From assembly GCA_913775975.1 (NCBI GenBank), contig CAJYLQ010000037.1, positions 1-64,000 of the forward strand: a DNA stretch of 64,000 nucleotides, read 5' to 3'. The notes under the pieces were generated by a model that made no database searches, was not told the DNA's origin, and was given only the letters and a program-made list of their open reading frames with translations. Shown here in pieces: positions 8,501-16,515 of the stretch. This stretch comes from an uncultured Sphingomonas sp. (lineage in GTDB: Bacteria; Pseudomonadota; Alphaproteobacteria; Sphingomonadales; Sphingomonadaceae). A program made the position numbers and the translations under genes. Numbering within the stretch: the stretch's first letter is position 1; each line of letters opens with the position of its first letter.

Positions 8501-9745
8501 TTGGATGCCGCCCCGAACCCGGTCATGATGCCCCCCGCCGTCATCCCGCTGGTCATGAACGTGATGGTCGCGCTGCTGTTCATCGCGAGCTTCCTGCTGA
8601 TCGGCTATCTGAACCCCTCCGCGCGGCGGGTGCGGTGGATGGCGGCCAGCTACGCCATCGGGATGCTGGAGCCGGTGGCGCGCCTGTCCGCGCTGCTGGG
8701 CGCGCCCCAATCACTGGTCGTCGCAATCGCGCCATGCCTGTTCCTGACCGGGCTGGCGCTGATGGCCCCGGCGCAGTCGATCTTCTATCGCAAGCCGCCA
8801 CGCTGGCGCCGCTTCGCCGCGATCATGGTCCCCGGGTTCGCCTATTACACGCTGTTCGGCGGGGCGCCGGCCACCTGGTTCTGGCACGAGACCGTCTATC
8901 AGGGCTTTTTCGCGCTCAGCATGTTCCTGTGTGCCGCGACGGTGGCGCGAGACGCGCCGCGCACCGTCGCCAATCGCGCGCTGACCGGCGTGTTCGGCGT
9001 AGCGGGCATCCAGTTCCTGCTGAAGCCGACGATGGGGCAATTGCTGGGGCAGGATCATCAGGGCGATTATGCTGCGTCGCTCTATGCCGTTTTTTCCCAG
9101 TCCAGCTCGGGCCTGCTGGTGGTCGCGGCGGGGCTGCTGATCCTCATCACCGTGCTGCAGATGGTGGTGCTGGACAATCACGGGCAGGCGCGCCGCGATC
9201 CGTTGACCGGCCTGCCCAACCGCCGGGCGCTGGAAGAGGCGTTCGCCCGGCTGGCCGGGGCGCGGACGCTGTCGCTGGCGATCATCGACGTCGACCGGTT
9301 CAAGGCGATCAACGACACGCACGGCCATGACGCGGGCGATGCCGTGCTGCGCGAGGTCGCCGATCGCCTGGAACGGACGCGCCCCGCGAACGGCCTGGTC
9401 GCCCGGATCGGCGGCGAGGAATTCGCGCTGCTGCTGCCCGATTGCGAGGGGGAGCCGGCGCGACTGACCTGCGAAAGCGTGCGCCTGTCCGTCTCGACAC
9501 TGACATCCGCGACGACCGCGAGACTGACCGTCAGCATCGGGCTGACGACGGTGTCAGTCGGGGAAGATCTGCTGGCGGCCCTGCGGCGTGCGGATGGCGC
9601 GCTTTACGAGGCGAAGCGCGGCGGCCGGAACCGCTGCGTCATAACGACGCAAAACGCCGACCGGGTCGATGCCCCGCGCCTGTTCCTCGTCCGCCACCGG
9701 CCCGACGAGCCGGATGCGGCAACGGCGCACCGCGATCAGCGATAG
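8501..9745 (+). CDS. Membrane-anchored GGDEF diguanylate cyclase
   Basis: 414 residues from TTG 8501. The N-terminal ~200 residues form about six to seven hydrophobic helices (first near residues 12-37), then a GGDEF domain begins at DPLTGLPNRR with the active-site loop RIGGEEF at residues 302-308, so cyclase activity (two GTP to c-di-GMP) is plausible. No RxxD inhibitory site is seen at the usual position before the loop. No clear ribosome site precedes TTG 8501; ATG 8525 and 8528 are in-frame alternatives. Its last bases overlap the convergent SleB gene. Confidence 0.85.
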   Translation: MDAAPNPVMMPPAVIPLVMNVMVALLFIASFLLIGYLNPSARRVRWMAASYAIGMLEPVARLSALLGAPQSLVVAIAPCLFLTGLALMAPAQSIFYRKPPRWRRFAAIMVPGFAYYTLFGGAPATWFWHETVYQGFFALSMFLCAATVARDAPRTVANRALTGVFGVAGIQFLLKPTMGQLLGQDHQGDYAASLYAVFSQSSSGLLVVAAGLLILITVLQMVVLDNHGQARRDPLTGLPNRRALEEAFARLAGARTLSLAIIDVDRFKAINDTHGHDAGDAVLREVADRLERTRPANGLVARIGGEEFALLLPDCEGEPARLTCESVRLSVSTLTSATTARLTVSIGLTTVSVGEDLLAALRRADGALYEAKRGGRNRCVITTQNADRVDAPRLFLVRHRPDEPDAATAHRDQR

Positions 9746-10332
9746 AAGACGTGGTGGCCGATCGCCGCGATGCGGCGGATGCCGGCGGCGGGCGCGCGGC
9801 CCCGGTTGAAATAGAGCGCCTTCGACGCTTCCGAATCCCACGCATCGGCCAGCGCGACGCGCGCGACGGCGAGCGCGGTGCGCCAGTTGCGGCAATCCTC
9901 GTCCACCGACGGGATGCGGCCGCCGCGCACGAAGCCGAACTGGCCGCGCTGCGTCACCACGCCGCAGACATTGGCAGGAAAACGGCCGGACTTGGCGCGG
10001 TTGATGATGACCTCCGCCACCGCGAGCTGGCCCGACAGCGGCTCCCCGCGCGATTCAAAATAGACCGCGCCGGCGACGCAGCGCAGCGCCTCGTCAGCGG
10101 TCGCATCGTCCTGATGCGCGGCGACCGCTTCGGCCAGGCTGTTGAAATCGTTCGCAGGCGCCTGATCGTCGGGAACCGATAGCGCGTCGGGCGTGTTCTG
10201 CGTGAAAATGGCTGATGTCTGGACGGGCGTCTTGACCATCGCCTGATCCTGCGCGGCGTGCGCCGTGCCGGAGAGGCCGAGGGTCAGAACCATGGCGGCG
10301 GCGAAGGCCGCGGCCCGCGACAGAAGACTCAT
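9736..10332 (-). CDS. Cell wall hydrolase, SleB family (Hydrolase_2)
   Basis: About 198 residues from ATG 10332: an N-terminal signal peptide (ending TAHA-AQD), a low-complexity linker, then the SleB/Hydrolase_2 domain with ALRCVAGAVYFESRGEP and GQLAVAEVIINRAKSG, where the Glu of YFESRGE is the likely catalytic acid. Such enzymes cleave peptidoglycan glycan strands, usually for wall remodelling. ATG 10374 would add 14 residues before the signal peptide and is less likely. Confidence 0.88.
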   Translation of the reverse strand: MSLLSRAAAFAAAMVLTLGLSGTAHAAQDQAMVKTPVQTSAIFTQNTPDALSVPDDQAPANDFNSLAEAVAAHQDDATADEALRCVAGAVYFESRGEPLSGQLAVAEVIINRAKSGRFPANVCGVVTQRGQFGFVRGGRIPSVDEDCRNWRTALAVARVALADAWDSEASKALYFNRGRAPAAGIRRIAAIGHHVFYR

Positions 10333-10486
10333 TCCACCAGAACTCTTGGCGGCTGAAGCGCCCTGCGGACCCATGCGAAACGGGTCGCCGGCTACTCCCC
10401 CCGACTACGTCGCCACACCGGATGCCCCCCCGGCGTAGCTGCACGCGCTGACGATGGAGCGGGCTTTGCGGAGGCCCGCGCGCGCG

Positions 10487-10810
10487 TCAATTCGGCGTCA
10501 GGATTTCGGCGGCGAGTCGTTGCGCGGCCGGGACGATCAGTTCGATCACCCACAGATCGGGATCGCGCGCGCGCCGCCGCTGCCAGTATCCGGTCACGTC
10601 CTGCGCTGGCGTGGACTCGATCAGCGCGGTGCGGCCATCGGCGCCGAGGCCGCGTTCGAACAGGCGCTCGGCCCCCTCCTCCACCGTCACGACGAGGATG
10701 CCGCCCGCCTGCGGATCGCCCTTCCCCAGCACCGCGCCGAAGCCGCCGGTGTCGTTGGCCCGGCGCAGCAACGCGCTGACGAGGACGCCGCTGGGCAGCC
10801 GGTCGTCCAT
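10487..10810 (-). CDS. DUF1491 family protein
   Basis: 107-residue cytoplasmic protein matching the alphaproteobacterial DUF1491 family (LPSGVLVSALLRRAN near the start, GGFGAVLGKGDPQAGGILV, and YWQRRRARDPDLWVIEL towards the end). Function is unknown. The ATG overlaps the stop of the upstream thioesterase gene by one base (TGATG on the minus strand), so it belongs to the same operon. Confidence 0.85.
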   Translation of the reverse strand: MDDRLPSGVLVSALLRRANDTGGFGAVLGKGDPQAGGILVVTVEEGAERLFERGLGADGRTALIESTPAQDVTGYWQRRRARDPDLWVIELIVPAAQRLAAEILTPN

Positions 10811-11262
10811 CAGGCGGCGACGTAGCCGGGCAGGCCCGCCAGCGCGATGCGCGACCGCATGAAGGTGCCCGTGCCGCGCGCCACTTCCTCGCCGCTCGCA
10901 TCAATCAGCCGCGCCTCGCCGACGAGCACGCGGCGGCGGCCCGATACCCAGCGGCCCTCCGCCACCACCGGCCCGGGGCCGAGCGGCTTGGTCAGCAGCA
11001 GGTTGAACGCGGTGGTGAGCAGGAAACGGTCGCTGACCAGGCTGTTGCAGGCGTAGAAGGCGGCGTCGTCCAGCATCTTGAAATAGCTGGTGCCGTGCGC
11101 CGCGCCCGCCGCGTGGAAGTGCCGCTCGTCGAGGACGAAGTCGATGCGTGCCGCCCCTTCGTTCGTGATCGTCAGCGCGGACTGGAAGAAGCGGTTGATC
11201 GGCGCTTCCGCATAAAGGTTCTGGAGCGCGCGGAAATGGGCGGCCTGCCCCTCAGGCGGCAT
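10810..11262 (-). CDS. PaaI-type hotdog thioesterase
   Basis: About 150 residues with a hotdog-fold pattern: HFHAAGAAHGTSYFKMLDDAAFYACNSL carries the His-Gly region and the acidic residue of the central helix used in acyl-CoA hydrolysis, followed by strands ending in GTGTFMRSRI. Substrate is unknown. ATG 11262 is chosen because the conserved region starts shortly after it; the gene overlaps the 3' end of ptsN by about 11 bp. Probable operon ptsN - thioesterase - DUF1491. Confidence 0.8.
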   Translation of the reverse strand: MPPEGQAAHFRALQNLYAEAPINRFFQSALTITNEGAARIDFVLDERHFHAAGAAHGTSYFKMLDDAAFYACNSLVSDRFLLTTAFNLLLTKPLGPGPVVAEGRWVSGRRRVLVGEARLIDASGEEVARGTGTFMRSRIALAGLPGYVAA

Positions 11263-11719
11263 CGCGGCTCTCGGCGGTGGTGAACAGCGCGTAGAGCGCA
11301 TCGCGCGAACCCGCGCCGCGCAGCTTGCCCAGGAAATTGCGGTCGCGCATCCGCCGCGAGACGCGCGCCAGCGCCTTCAGATGCACCGATCCCGCGCGTT
11401 CCGGCGATAGCAGCGCGAAGACCAGGTCGACCGGCAGGTCGTCCACCGCCTGGAACGCCATCGGCTGGGCGAGGCGGATGAAGACACCAACCGGCGCATC
11501 GAGATCGGGCAGCTTGGCATGGGGAATCGCGACGCCGCCGCCGAAGCCGGTCGAACCCAGCTTCTCCCGCGCGGCCAGCCGCGTCGCGACCAGCGCGGCG
11601 TCGGCGCCGGTCACGTCGGCGATACTGGCGGCGATGTGCTGGAACAGCGCCTTCTTGGTCGCGATCGCGAGGCCCGTCACCACCGACTGGGGACGCAGCA
11701 GATCGCTGAAATCGGTCAT
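11252..11719 (-). CDS. ptsN: Nitrogen PTS phosphocarrier EIIA(Ntr)
   Basis: 155-residue PTS EIIA type-2 domain protein. The phosphorylated His lies in GVAIPHAKLP, preceded by REKLGSTGFGGG, and the later VDLVFALLSPE segment is typical of PtsN. It is a regulatory phosphocarrier of the PTS(Ntr) chain that affects potassium and nitrogen/carbon balance and does not transport sugars. It lies just downstream of hpf, the usual hpf-ptsN arrangement in proteobacteria, with a gap of about 70 bp. Confidence 0.93.
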   Translation of the reverse strand: MTDFSDLLRPQSVVTGLAIATKKALFQHIAASIADVTGADAALVATRLAAREKLGSTGFGGGVAIPHAKLPDLDAPVGVFIRLAQPMAFQAVDDLPVDLVFALLSPERAGSVHLKALARVSRRMRDRNFLGKLRGAGSRDALYALFTTAESRDAA

Positions 11720-11788
11720 CCTGATATCCGAACGGGGAACAGCCCCGCGCGGCCTTTTACGGGCCGGGCGGGGCTTGGCAAGGTCGGC

Positions 11789-12388
11789 TCAGCCGGCCTG
11801 CCCCGCGCTGACCCGCTGCGGCTCCACCCAGCCGATCGTGCCGTCGCCACGGCGATAGACCATGTTGTACGCGCCCGTGCCCGAATTGCGGAACAGCAGC
11901 GCGGCGGTGTTGCGCAGATCGAGCATCATCACCGCGTCGCCGACGCTGGCATCGGGCACATCGACGCGCGTTTCGGCGATGATGAGCGGCGCATCGCCCG
12001 CCTCGTCCTCGTCGACGCTTTCGGCAAACAGCGTGTAGCCGGCATTGTCATAGCCGTTCGCCTCGGCCAACTCGACGGCGGCGCTCGCCTTGTGATCGCG
12101 CAGGCGGCGCATGTAGCGGCGCAGCTGCTTTTCGATCTTCTCGGCCGCGCCGTCGAAGGCGGGATGCGCGTCATGCGCCTCGTGACGGCCCTTCAGCACC
12201 AGGCCCTTCATGACGTGCGCGACGATGTCGCACTTGAAGCCGACATCGTGCGGCCCCTTACCGAACGTCACCTCGGCAGAGATGGCCCGGCTGAAATATT
12301 TGTCGGCGATACCCTGAAGCCGGTCCTGCACATGGGTCTTGAGCGCCTCGCCCGTTTCGACCTGATGACCTGAAACCCGGATATCCAT
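11789..12388 (-). CDS. hpf: Ribosome hibernation-promoting factor, long form
   Basis: 199 residues: an N-terminal S30AE/HPF domain (MDIRVSGHQVETGEALKTHV, and the basic RRYMRRLRDHK segment) and a C-terminal dimerisation domain (TAALLFRNSGTGAYNMVYRRGDGTIGWVEP). The long form pairs 70S ribosomes into inactive 100S particles in stationary phase. AGGAG is followed by two consecutive ATGs; the second (12388) has better spacing (6 bases) than the first (12391). Confidence 0.93.
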   Translation of the reverse strand: MDIRVSGHQVETGEALKTHVQDRLQGIADKYFSRAISAEVTFGKGPHDVGFKCDIVAHVMKGLVLKGRHEAHDAHPAFDGAAEKIEKQLRRYMRRLRDHKASAAVELAEANGYDNAGYTLFAESVDEDEAGDAPLIIAETRVDVPDASVGDAVMMLDLRNTAALLFRNSGTGAYNMVYRRGDGTIGWVEPQRVSAGQAG

Positions 12389-12439
12389 CATCTTCTCCTT
12401 CGATCCCGGCGGTCCTGTTGGCTCCGCCGGGGTTCGGCG

Positions 12440-13138
12440 TCATCCGGACGCCCCGGCCCCCCAAAGCGGATCGCTGATCCCCTTCATGAACGCCGCATGG
12501 GCGGCAAGTTCTCCCTCGGGGACCGCGAAAACGCGCGGTTCGCGAAACCGGCGCGCGATCGTGCGAACGCTGGCGGCGGCGGGGTCGGCGACGACCGCCG
12601 CGTCGGCGAGACCCAGGCCGATCTGCCGCCCGCCCATCAGCTCGACATAGACCTGCGCCAGCAGCTGCGCGTCGAGCAGCGCGCCGTGCTGCACCCGGTG
12701 CGAGCGATCGATGCCGAAGCGGGTGCACAGCGCGTCCAGCGTATGCTTCGCGCCGGGATGGCGGGTCCGCGCGATCTGCAGCGTATCGACCATCCGCGTC
12801 CGGTGGCAGATCGGCGGGAAGCCGAGCGCGCCCAGCTCTCCGTTCAGGAAGCCGAAGTCGAACGAGGCGTTGTGCGCGATGAGCGGCGCATCGCCGAGGA
12901 AGTCGAGCAGATCCGCCACCCCTTCGGCGAAGACGGGGAATTTCGACAGGAAGGCGGTGGACAGGCCATGCACCCGTTCCGCCTCCGCCGGCATGTCGCG
13001 CTCGGGACAGTAATAGGCGTGGAAGGTGCGGCCCGTTTCGACCCGGTTGACCATCTCCACGCAGCCGATCTCGACCAGCCGGTCGCCCTCGCTGAACTTG
13101 AAGCCGGTGGTTTCGGTATCGAAGACGATCTCGCGCAT
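12440..13138 (-). CDS. dnaQ: DNA polymerase III subunit epsilon (3'-5' proofreading exonuclease)
   Basis: 232 residues with a DEDDh exonuclease domain: D and E in VFDTETTG (residues 5-12), the second motif LIAHNASFDFGFLN and the third HRVQHGALLDAQLLA, which supplies the His and last Asp. It proofreads the replicative polymerase. The C-terminal ~60 residues are less conserved and probably hold the alpha-subunit contact. It sits next to coaE and aroE, the order common near alphaproteobacterial origins. Confidence 0.95.
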   Translation of the reverse strand: MREIVFDTETTGFKFSEGDRLVEIGCVEMVNRVETGRTFHAYYCPERDMPAEAERVHGLSTAFLSKFPVFAEGVADLLDFLGDAPLIAHNASFDFGFLNGELGALGFPPICHRTRMVDTLQIARTRHPGAKHTLDALCTRFGIDRSHRVQHGALLDAQLLAQVYVELMGGRQIGLGLADAAVVADPAAASVRTIARRFREPRVFAVPEGELAAHAAFMKGISDPLWGAGASG

Positions 13139-13148
13139 GGGGGGACTG

Positions 13149-13745
13149 TTATCGACCCTGCGAACCGATCGCGCAAGCGATCACGCGGGCGACCTGTGTG
13201 CGCGTTTCGGCGAGCGGAACGTCGGTCGGGATGACCCAGTCGGCGCGGGCGCGCTTGTCGGCGTCGGGCAACTGGCGGGCGAGGATCGCGGCGAATTTTT
13301 CGGGCGTCATGCCGGGGCGGGCGAGGACGCGGGCGCGCTGCACGTCCGGCGCGGCGGAGACGACGGCGATACGATCGACCGCGCGGTCGCCGCCGGTTTC
13401 GAACAATAGCGGGATGTCGAGCACGATCAGCGACGCATCGGCATGGGCGGCGAGGAAGGCCGCGCGCTCGGCGGCGACGGCGGGGTGGACGATCGCCTCC
13501 AGCCGCTTCATCGCCGCGTCGTTGCCCAGCACGGCGGCGGCGAGCGCGGTCCGGTCGACGCCGGCGGGGCCGGTGGTGCCGGGGAAGGCCGATCCGATCG
13601 CGGGGACGACGGCGCCGCCCGGCCCCTGCAGCCGGTGGACGGCGGCATCGGCATCGAACACGGGCACGCCCTCGCTCGCGAACATCGCCGCGACGGTCGA
13701 CTTGCCCATGCCGATCGAGCCGGTCAGGCCGAGCAGCACCGTCAT
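13149..13745 (-). CDS. coaE: Dephospho-CoA kinase
   Basis: 198 residues with a P-loop [12 protein letters not shown] at 6-17, an FDADAAVH substrate motif and DIPLLFETG, all diagnostic of CoaE. It phosphorylates the ribose 3'-OH of dephospho-CoA in the last step of CoA synthesis. The ATG overlaps the aroE stop by 4 bp (ATGA), so the two are translated in tandem; dnaQ follows 10 bp later. Confidence 0.95.
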   Translation of the reverse strand: MTVLLGLTGSIGMGKSTVAAMFASEGVPVFDADAAVHRLQGPGGAVVPAIGSAFPGTTGPAGVDRTALAAAVLGNDAAMKRLEAIVHPAVAAERAAFLAAHADASLIVLDIPLLFETGGDRAVDRIAVVSAAPDVQRARVLARPGMTPEKFAAILARQLPDADKRARADWVIPTDVPLAETRTQVARVIACAIGSQGR

Positions 13746-14554
13746 GCCGTCAGCAGCGACCGCAATTCATCGTCGCGGTCGCGCGGCGGCTCGGCACCGA
13801 ACAGGATGGCGAAGGCGATCGCCGCCTGCCCGACCAGCATCTCCAGCCCGTCGACCGTGTCGAGATCGCGCGCGCGGGCGGCGGCAAGCAGGCCGGTTTC
13901 GAGCGGGGCATAGACCGCGTCATAGACGACCGCGTTGTCCGGCAGCGCCGACAGGTCGAGGTCGAGCGGCGGCTGGCCGGTCATGCCGAGGCTGGAGGCG
14001 TTCACGAGCAGCGCCGATGGCGGCGCGGCGGGGCCCAGCGGCAGCGCCTGTCCATTCAGCCCGAAGGTCGCCAGCAGGCCCGCCGCCTTCAGCACGTTGC
14101 GGTTCATGATCGTGACGGGCCCGACGCCGACGCGCGCCAGCGCCCACAGGATCGCGCGGGCGGCCCCCCCTGCCCCGACCACGGTCACGGGCTTGCCCGC
14201 AAGGTCGACGCCCGCGATCGGCGACCAGAAACCGGCGGCGTCGGTGTTGGTGCCCGCCAGCGTGCCGTCCTGCTGCCGGAAGACGGTGTTGATCGCGCCG
14301 ATCGAGCCGCGCACGTCGCCGGGATCGGCGACATGATCGAGTGCGGCGACCTTGTGGGGCACGGTGACGTTGCAACCGCGCCAGTCAGGATCGGCAGCGC
14401 GGGCGGCGAACCAGGGGCCGAGATCTTCGGGCGCGACGCGGGTCGCGCGATAGTCGACGTCGAGGCCGAGTTGCGCTGCCCAGAAGCCGTGGATGATCGG
14501 GGACTTGGAATGGGCGATGGGGTCGCCGATCACTTCGGCATAGGGGCGGGTCAT
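13742..14554 (-). CDS. aroE: Shikimate dehydrogenase (NADP+)
   Basis: 270 residues. [17 protein letters not shown] near the N-terminus binds shikimate, [11 protein letters not shown] carries the catalytic Lys, GAINTVF and [11 protein letters not shown] follow, and [15 protein letters not shown] is the NADP-binding glycine-rich loop. It reduces 3-dehydroshikimate in aromatic amino acid synthesis. It starts the minus-strand operon aroE-coaE-dnaQ. Confidence 0.95.
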   Translation of the reverse strand: MTRPYAEVIGDPIAHSKSPIIHGFWAAQLGLDVDYRATRVAPEDLGPWFAARAADPDWRGCNVTVPHKVAALDHVADPGDVRGSIGAINTVFRQQDGTLAGTNTDAAGFWSPIAGVDLAGKPVTVVGAGGAARAILWALARVGVGPVTIMNRNVLKAAGLLATFGLNGQALPLGPAAPPSALLVNASSLGMTGQPPLDLDLSALPDNAVVYDAVYAPLETGLLAAARARDLDTVDGLEMLVGQAAIAFAILFGAEPPRDRDDELRSLLTA

Positions 14555-14620
14555 GGGTGGGTACTCGTGGAGGGAGAATGCGGGTCGGATGTCGGGGGCT
14601 GTGCCTTCCTATCCTTGTTC

Positions 14621-14725
14621 GTCATCCCGGCGGAGGCCGGGATCCATGGATGCGGCTCGGGTCGAGGGTTGCGTGACCTTTCCGGGTTAGCCTGGTCCAT
14701 GGATCCCGGCCTTCGCCGGGATGAC
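14621..14725. repeat. Intergenic inverted repeat, type A (GTCATCCCGGC element)
   Basis: Two 30-bp arms, 14621-14650 and 14696-14725, are inverted copies with one mismatch and are 45 bp apart. Each arm contains its own small palindrome (CCCGGC-N4-GCCGGG). This is the widespread proteobacterial element beginning GTCATCCCGGC; it fills most of the 218-bp gap between aroE and maf. A shorter related piece (gggaggatgacgg) follows at about 14733. Confidence 0.8.
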
Positions 14726-14772
14726 GGCGGAAGGGAGGATGACGGCAGGTGGGTAAACGGCACCCCCTCCCC

Positions 14773-15381
14773 TCAAACCGGCATCACGCCGCGTTCGCGC
14801 AGATAGGACAGCACCGGGAGCAGCGGCATTCCCAGCACGGTGAAATGACTGCCGTCGAGGCGCGAGAAGAGTTGCACCCCCCTGCCCTCGATCCGGAAAC
14901 AGCCGACGCACCCCGCGATCGCGGGCCATTCCGCGTCGAGGTACGCTTCGATGAAGCCCTCCCACAGCGGACGGACATGCAGCTTCGCGCGCTCGACATG
15001 GCGCCAGACCGGCTGGCCATTCTCCGCGATCACCGCCGCGCTCCACAGATCGTGGCTGCCGCCCGACAGGCGGCGGAGATGCTCGACCGCCTCCTCTCGG
15101 CTTTCGGGCTTGTCGAGGCGGCTGCCGTCGGCGAGCGCGATGAGGGAGTCGGAGCCGAGCACCAGCGCGCCCGTCACCTGTCGCGCGATCTTCAGCGCCT
15201 TCAGCTCCGCCAGCGCATCGGCGAGGTCGCGCGGCGACAGATGGCCGAGCGACGCCTTGGCGGCATCCTCGTCCACGCGCGCGGCGACGGCGGCGAAGGG
15301 CACGCCCGCCGCCTCCAGCATCGCGCGGCGCGACGCACTTTGCGAAGCGAGAACCAGTTCGGGAATATGCGCCTCCGTCAT
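14773..15381 (-). CDS. maf: Maf-like nucleotide pyrophosphatase
   Basis: 202 residues with the N-terminal Maf motif LVLASQSASRRAML, VDEDAAK, GSDSLIAL and RLDKPESREEAVEHLRRLSG. Maf-family enzymes hydrolyse non-canonical or modified nucleoside triphosphates to monophosphates. It follows ppsR with a 2-bp gap, so the two are probably one transcript moving away from the origin. Confidence 0.92.
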   Translation of the reverse strand: MTEAHIPELVLASQSASRRAMLEAAGVPFAAVAARVDEDAAKASLGHLSPRDLADALAELKALKIARQVTGALVLGSDSLIALADGSRLDKPESREEAVEHLRRLSGGSHDLWSAAVIAENGQPVWRHVERAKLHVRPLWEGFIEAYLDAEWPAIAGCVGCFRIEGRGVQLFSRLDGSHFTVLGMPLLPVLSYLRERGVMPV

Positions 15382-15383
15382 CG

Positions 15384-16205
15384 TCACTTGCCGCCGCGCC
15401 GCTGCTGATAGAGCGAGACGACCGCCGCCGCCGTTTCCTCGATCGAGCGGCGGGTGACGTCGATCACCGGCCAGCCCTGATCCCCGAACATCCGCCGCGC
15501 CCAGGCGATCTCGCGCGCGACCGCCTCTTCCTCGACATAGGGGGTGTCGGGCATCTGGTTGAGCGACAACAGGCGGTTGCGGCGGATCTGGATCAGCCGG
15601 TCGGCGCTGGTCGTCAGGCCCACCACCAGCGGCCGGCGCAGGCCGAACAGGCTTGGCGGCGGCGGGCTTTCGACGACGATCGGGATGTTGGCGGTCTTGT
15701 AGCCGCGATTGGCGAGGTAGATCGACGTCGGCGTCTTCGACGAGCGGGAGACGCCGGCGAGGACGATATCCGCCTCCTCCCATTCCTCCCAGGCGATGCC
15801 GTCGTCGTGCGCGATCGTCCACTGGATCGCATCGACGCGTGCGAAATAGGCGGCGTCCAGCGCGTGCTGGCGGCCCGGCCGCGCCTTCGCCTGCTGACCC
15901 AGCATCGCCGACAGCGCATCGCTGACCGGATCGAGCGGCGCGACGGCGGGCAGGCCGAGCGCGCGGCACCGGGTTTCGAGGATGCGGCGGGTGACGGGGT
16001 TCACGAGCGTATAGACGACGAGGCCGGGGTTCTGCGCGATCTCCTGCAGGATGCGCTCCAGATGCGCCTCGGTCCGCACCATCGGCCAGAAATGGCGGAC
16101 GGTTTCGACATCGTCGAACTGCGCCAGCGCAGCCTTGGCGATATTCTCCAGCGTCTCGCCGGTGGAATCGGACAGAAGGTGCAGGTGGAGGCGCGTCAGG
16201 GTCAT
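15384..16205 (-). CDS. ppsR: Pyruvate, phosphate dikinase / PEP synthase regulatory protein (DUF299)
   Basis: 273 residues. LHLLSDSTGETLENIAKAAL opens the protein, and VLAGVSRSSKTPTSIYLANRG carries the P-loop-like motif of the DUF299 bifunctional kinase/pyrophosphorylase family, which switches PEP synthase or pyruvate phosphate dikinase by threonine phosphorylation. It borders the proposed oriC on the left and faces away from it, as the corresponding gene does near alphaproteobacterial origins. Confidence 0.92.
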   Translation of the reverse strand: MTLTRLHLHLLSDSTGETLENIAKAALAQFDDVETVRHFWPMVRTEAHLERILQEIAQNPGLVVYTLVNPVTRRILETRCRALGLPAVAPLDPVSDALSAMLGQQAKARPGRQHALDAAYFARVDAIQWTIAHDDGIAWEEWEEADIVLAGVSRSSKTPTSIYLANRGYKTANIPIVVESPPPPSLFGLRRPLVVGLTTSADRLIQIRRNRLLSLNQMPDTPYVEEEAVAREIAWARRMFGDQGWPVIDVTRRSIEETAAAVVSLYQQRRGGK

Positions 16206-16230
16206 GGATCGGGCCTGTGTCTCGCGCTTC

Positions 16231-16239
16231 TGTGGATAA
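16231..16239 (-). promoter_or_regulatory. DnaA box (perfect)
   Basis: TGTGGATAA, the reverse complement of the consensus TTATCCACA. First box of the oriC cluster. Confidence 0.85.
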
Positions 16240-16281
16240 GTCCGGGATGAAACCTAGCGTAACCCGGCGGGGTCGCCAACC

Positions 16282-16290
16282 GGTGGATAA
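16282..16290 (-). promoter_or_regulatory. DnaA box (one mismatch)
   Basis: GGTGGATAA, which reads TTATCCACC on the minus strand and differs from the consensus only at the last base. Confidence 0.65.
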
Positions 16291-16298
16291 CGCCGATT

Positions 16299-16319
16299 CC
16301 ATCCACAGGCGCATCCACA
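16299..16319 (+). promoter_or_regulatory. Two weak DnaA-like boxes in tandem
   Basis: CCATCCACA (16299-16307) and GCATCCACA (16311-16319), each with two mismatches to TTATCCACA, 12 bp apart start to start and in the same orientation as the following perfect box. Confidence 0.5.
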
Positions 16320-16329
16320 GGCCGCCGAC

Positions 16330-16338
16330 TTATCCACA
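16330..16338 (+). promoter_or_regulatory. DnaA box (perfect)
   Basis: TTATCCACA, followed after 3 bases by a weaker inverted copy (TGTGGAAAG, 16342-16350). Confidence 0.85.
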
Positions 16339-16515
16339 GCCTGTGGAAAGCGGGGAGGGGAGGGGCGAATCCCGCGGTTTCGTGCAGGTCCGGCGAGGTC
16401 AAGCTGTTGGCATTTCCGGTAGTGGCGAATAAGTCCCGTCACCCACGTGCCAACCCCTACATCATCACTCTTTAGAATCTTCTTATTTTGAAGGAAGAAG
16501 GCGCTGACCAAGGTT

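Larger units (their letters stand above)
16206..16515. other. Putative chromosomal replication origin (oriC)
   Basis: A 310-bp intergenic region between divergent ppsR and hemE. It holds two perfect DnaA boxes (TGTGGATAA at 16231-16239, TTATCCACA at 16330-16338), a one-mismatch box (16282-16290) and weaker ones at 16299-16307, 16311-16319 and 16342-16350, all inside about 120 bp. An AT-rich stretch (16461-16500) lies next to hemE and could be the unwinding element. A 7-bp inverted repeat GTTGGCA/TGCCAAC (16406-16412, 16448-16454) lies between. The hemE-linked position matches the Caulobacter origin. It must also contain both gene promoters. Confidence 0.85.

Noticed and set aside
16282..16290. 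Counting every TGTGG/CCACA in the origin as a functional DnaA box
   Set aside because: Only two are perfect and one has a single mismatch; the others are listed as weak.
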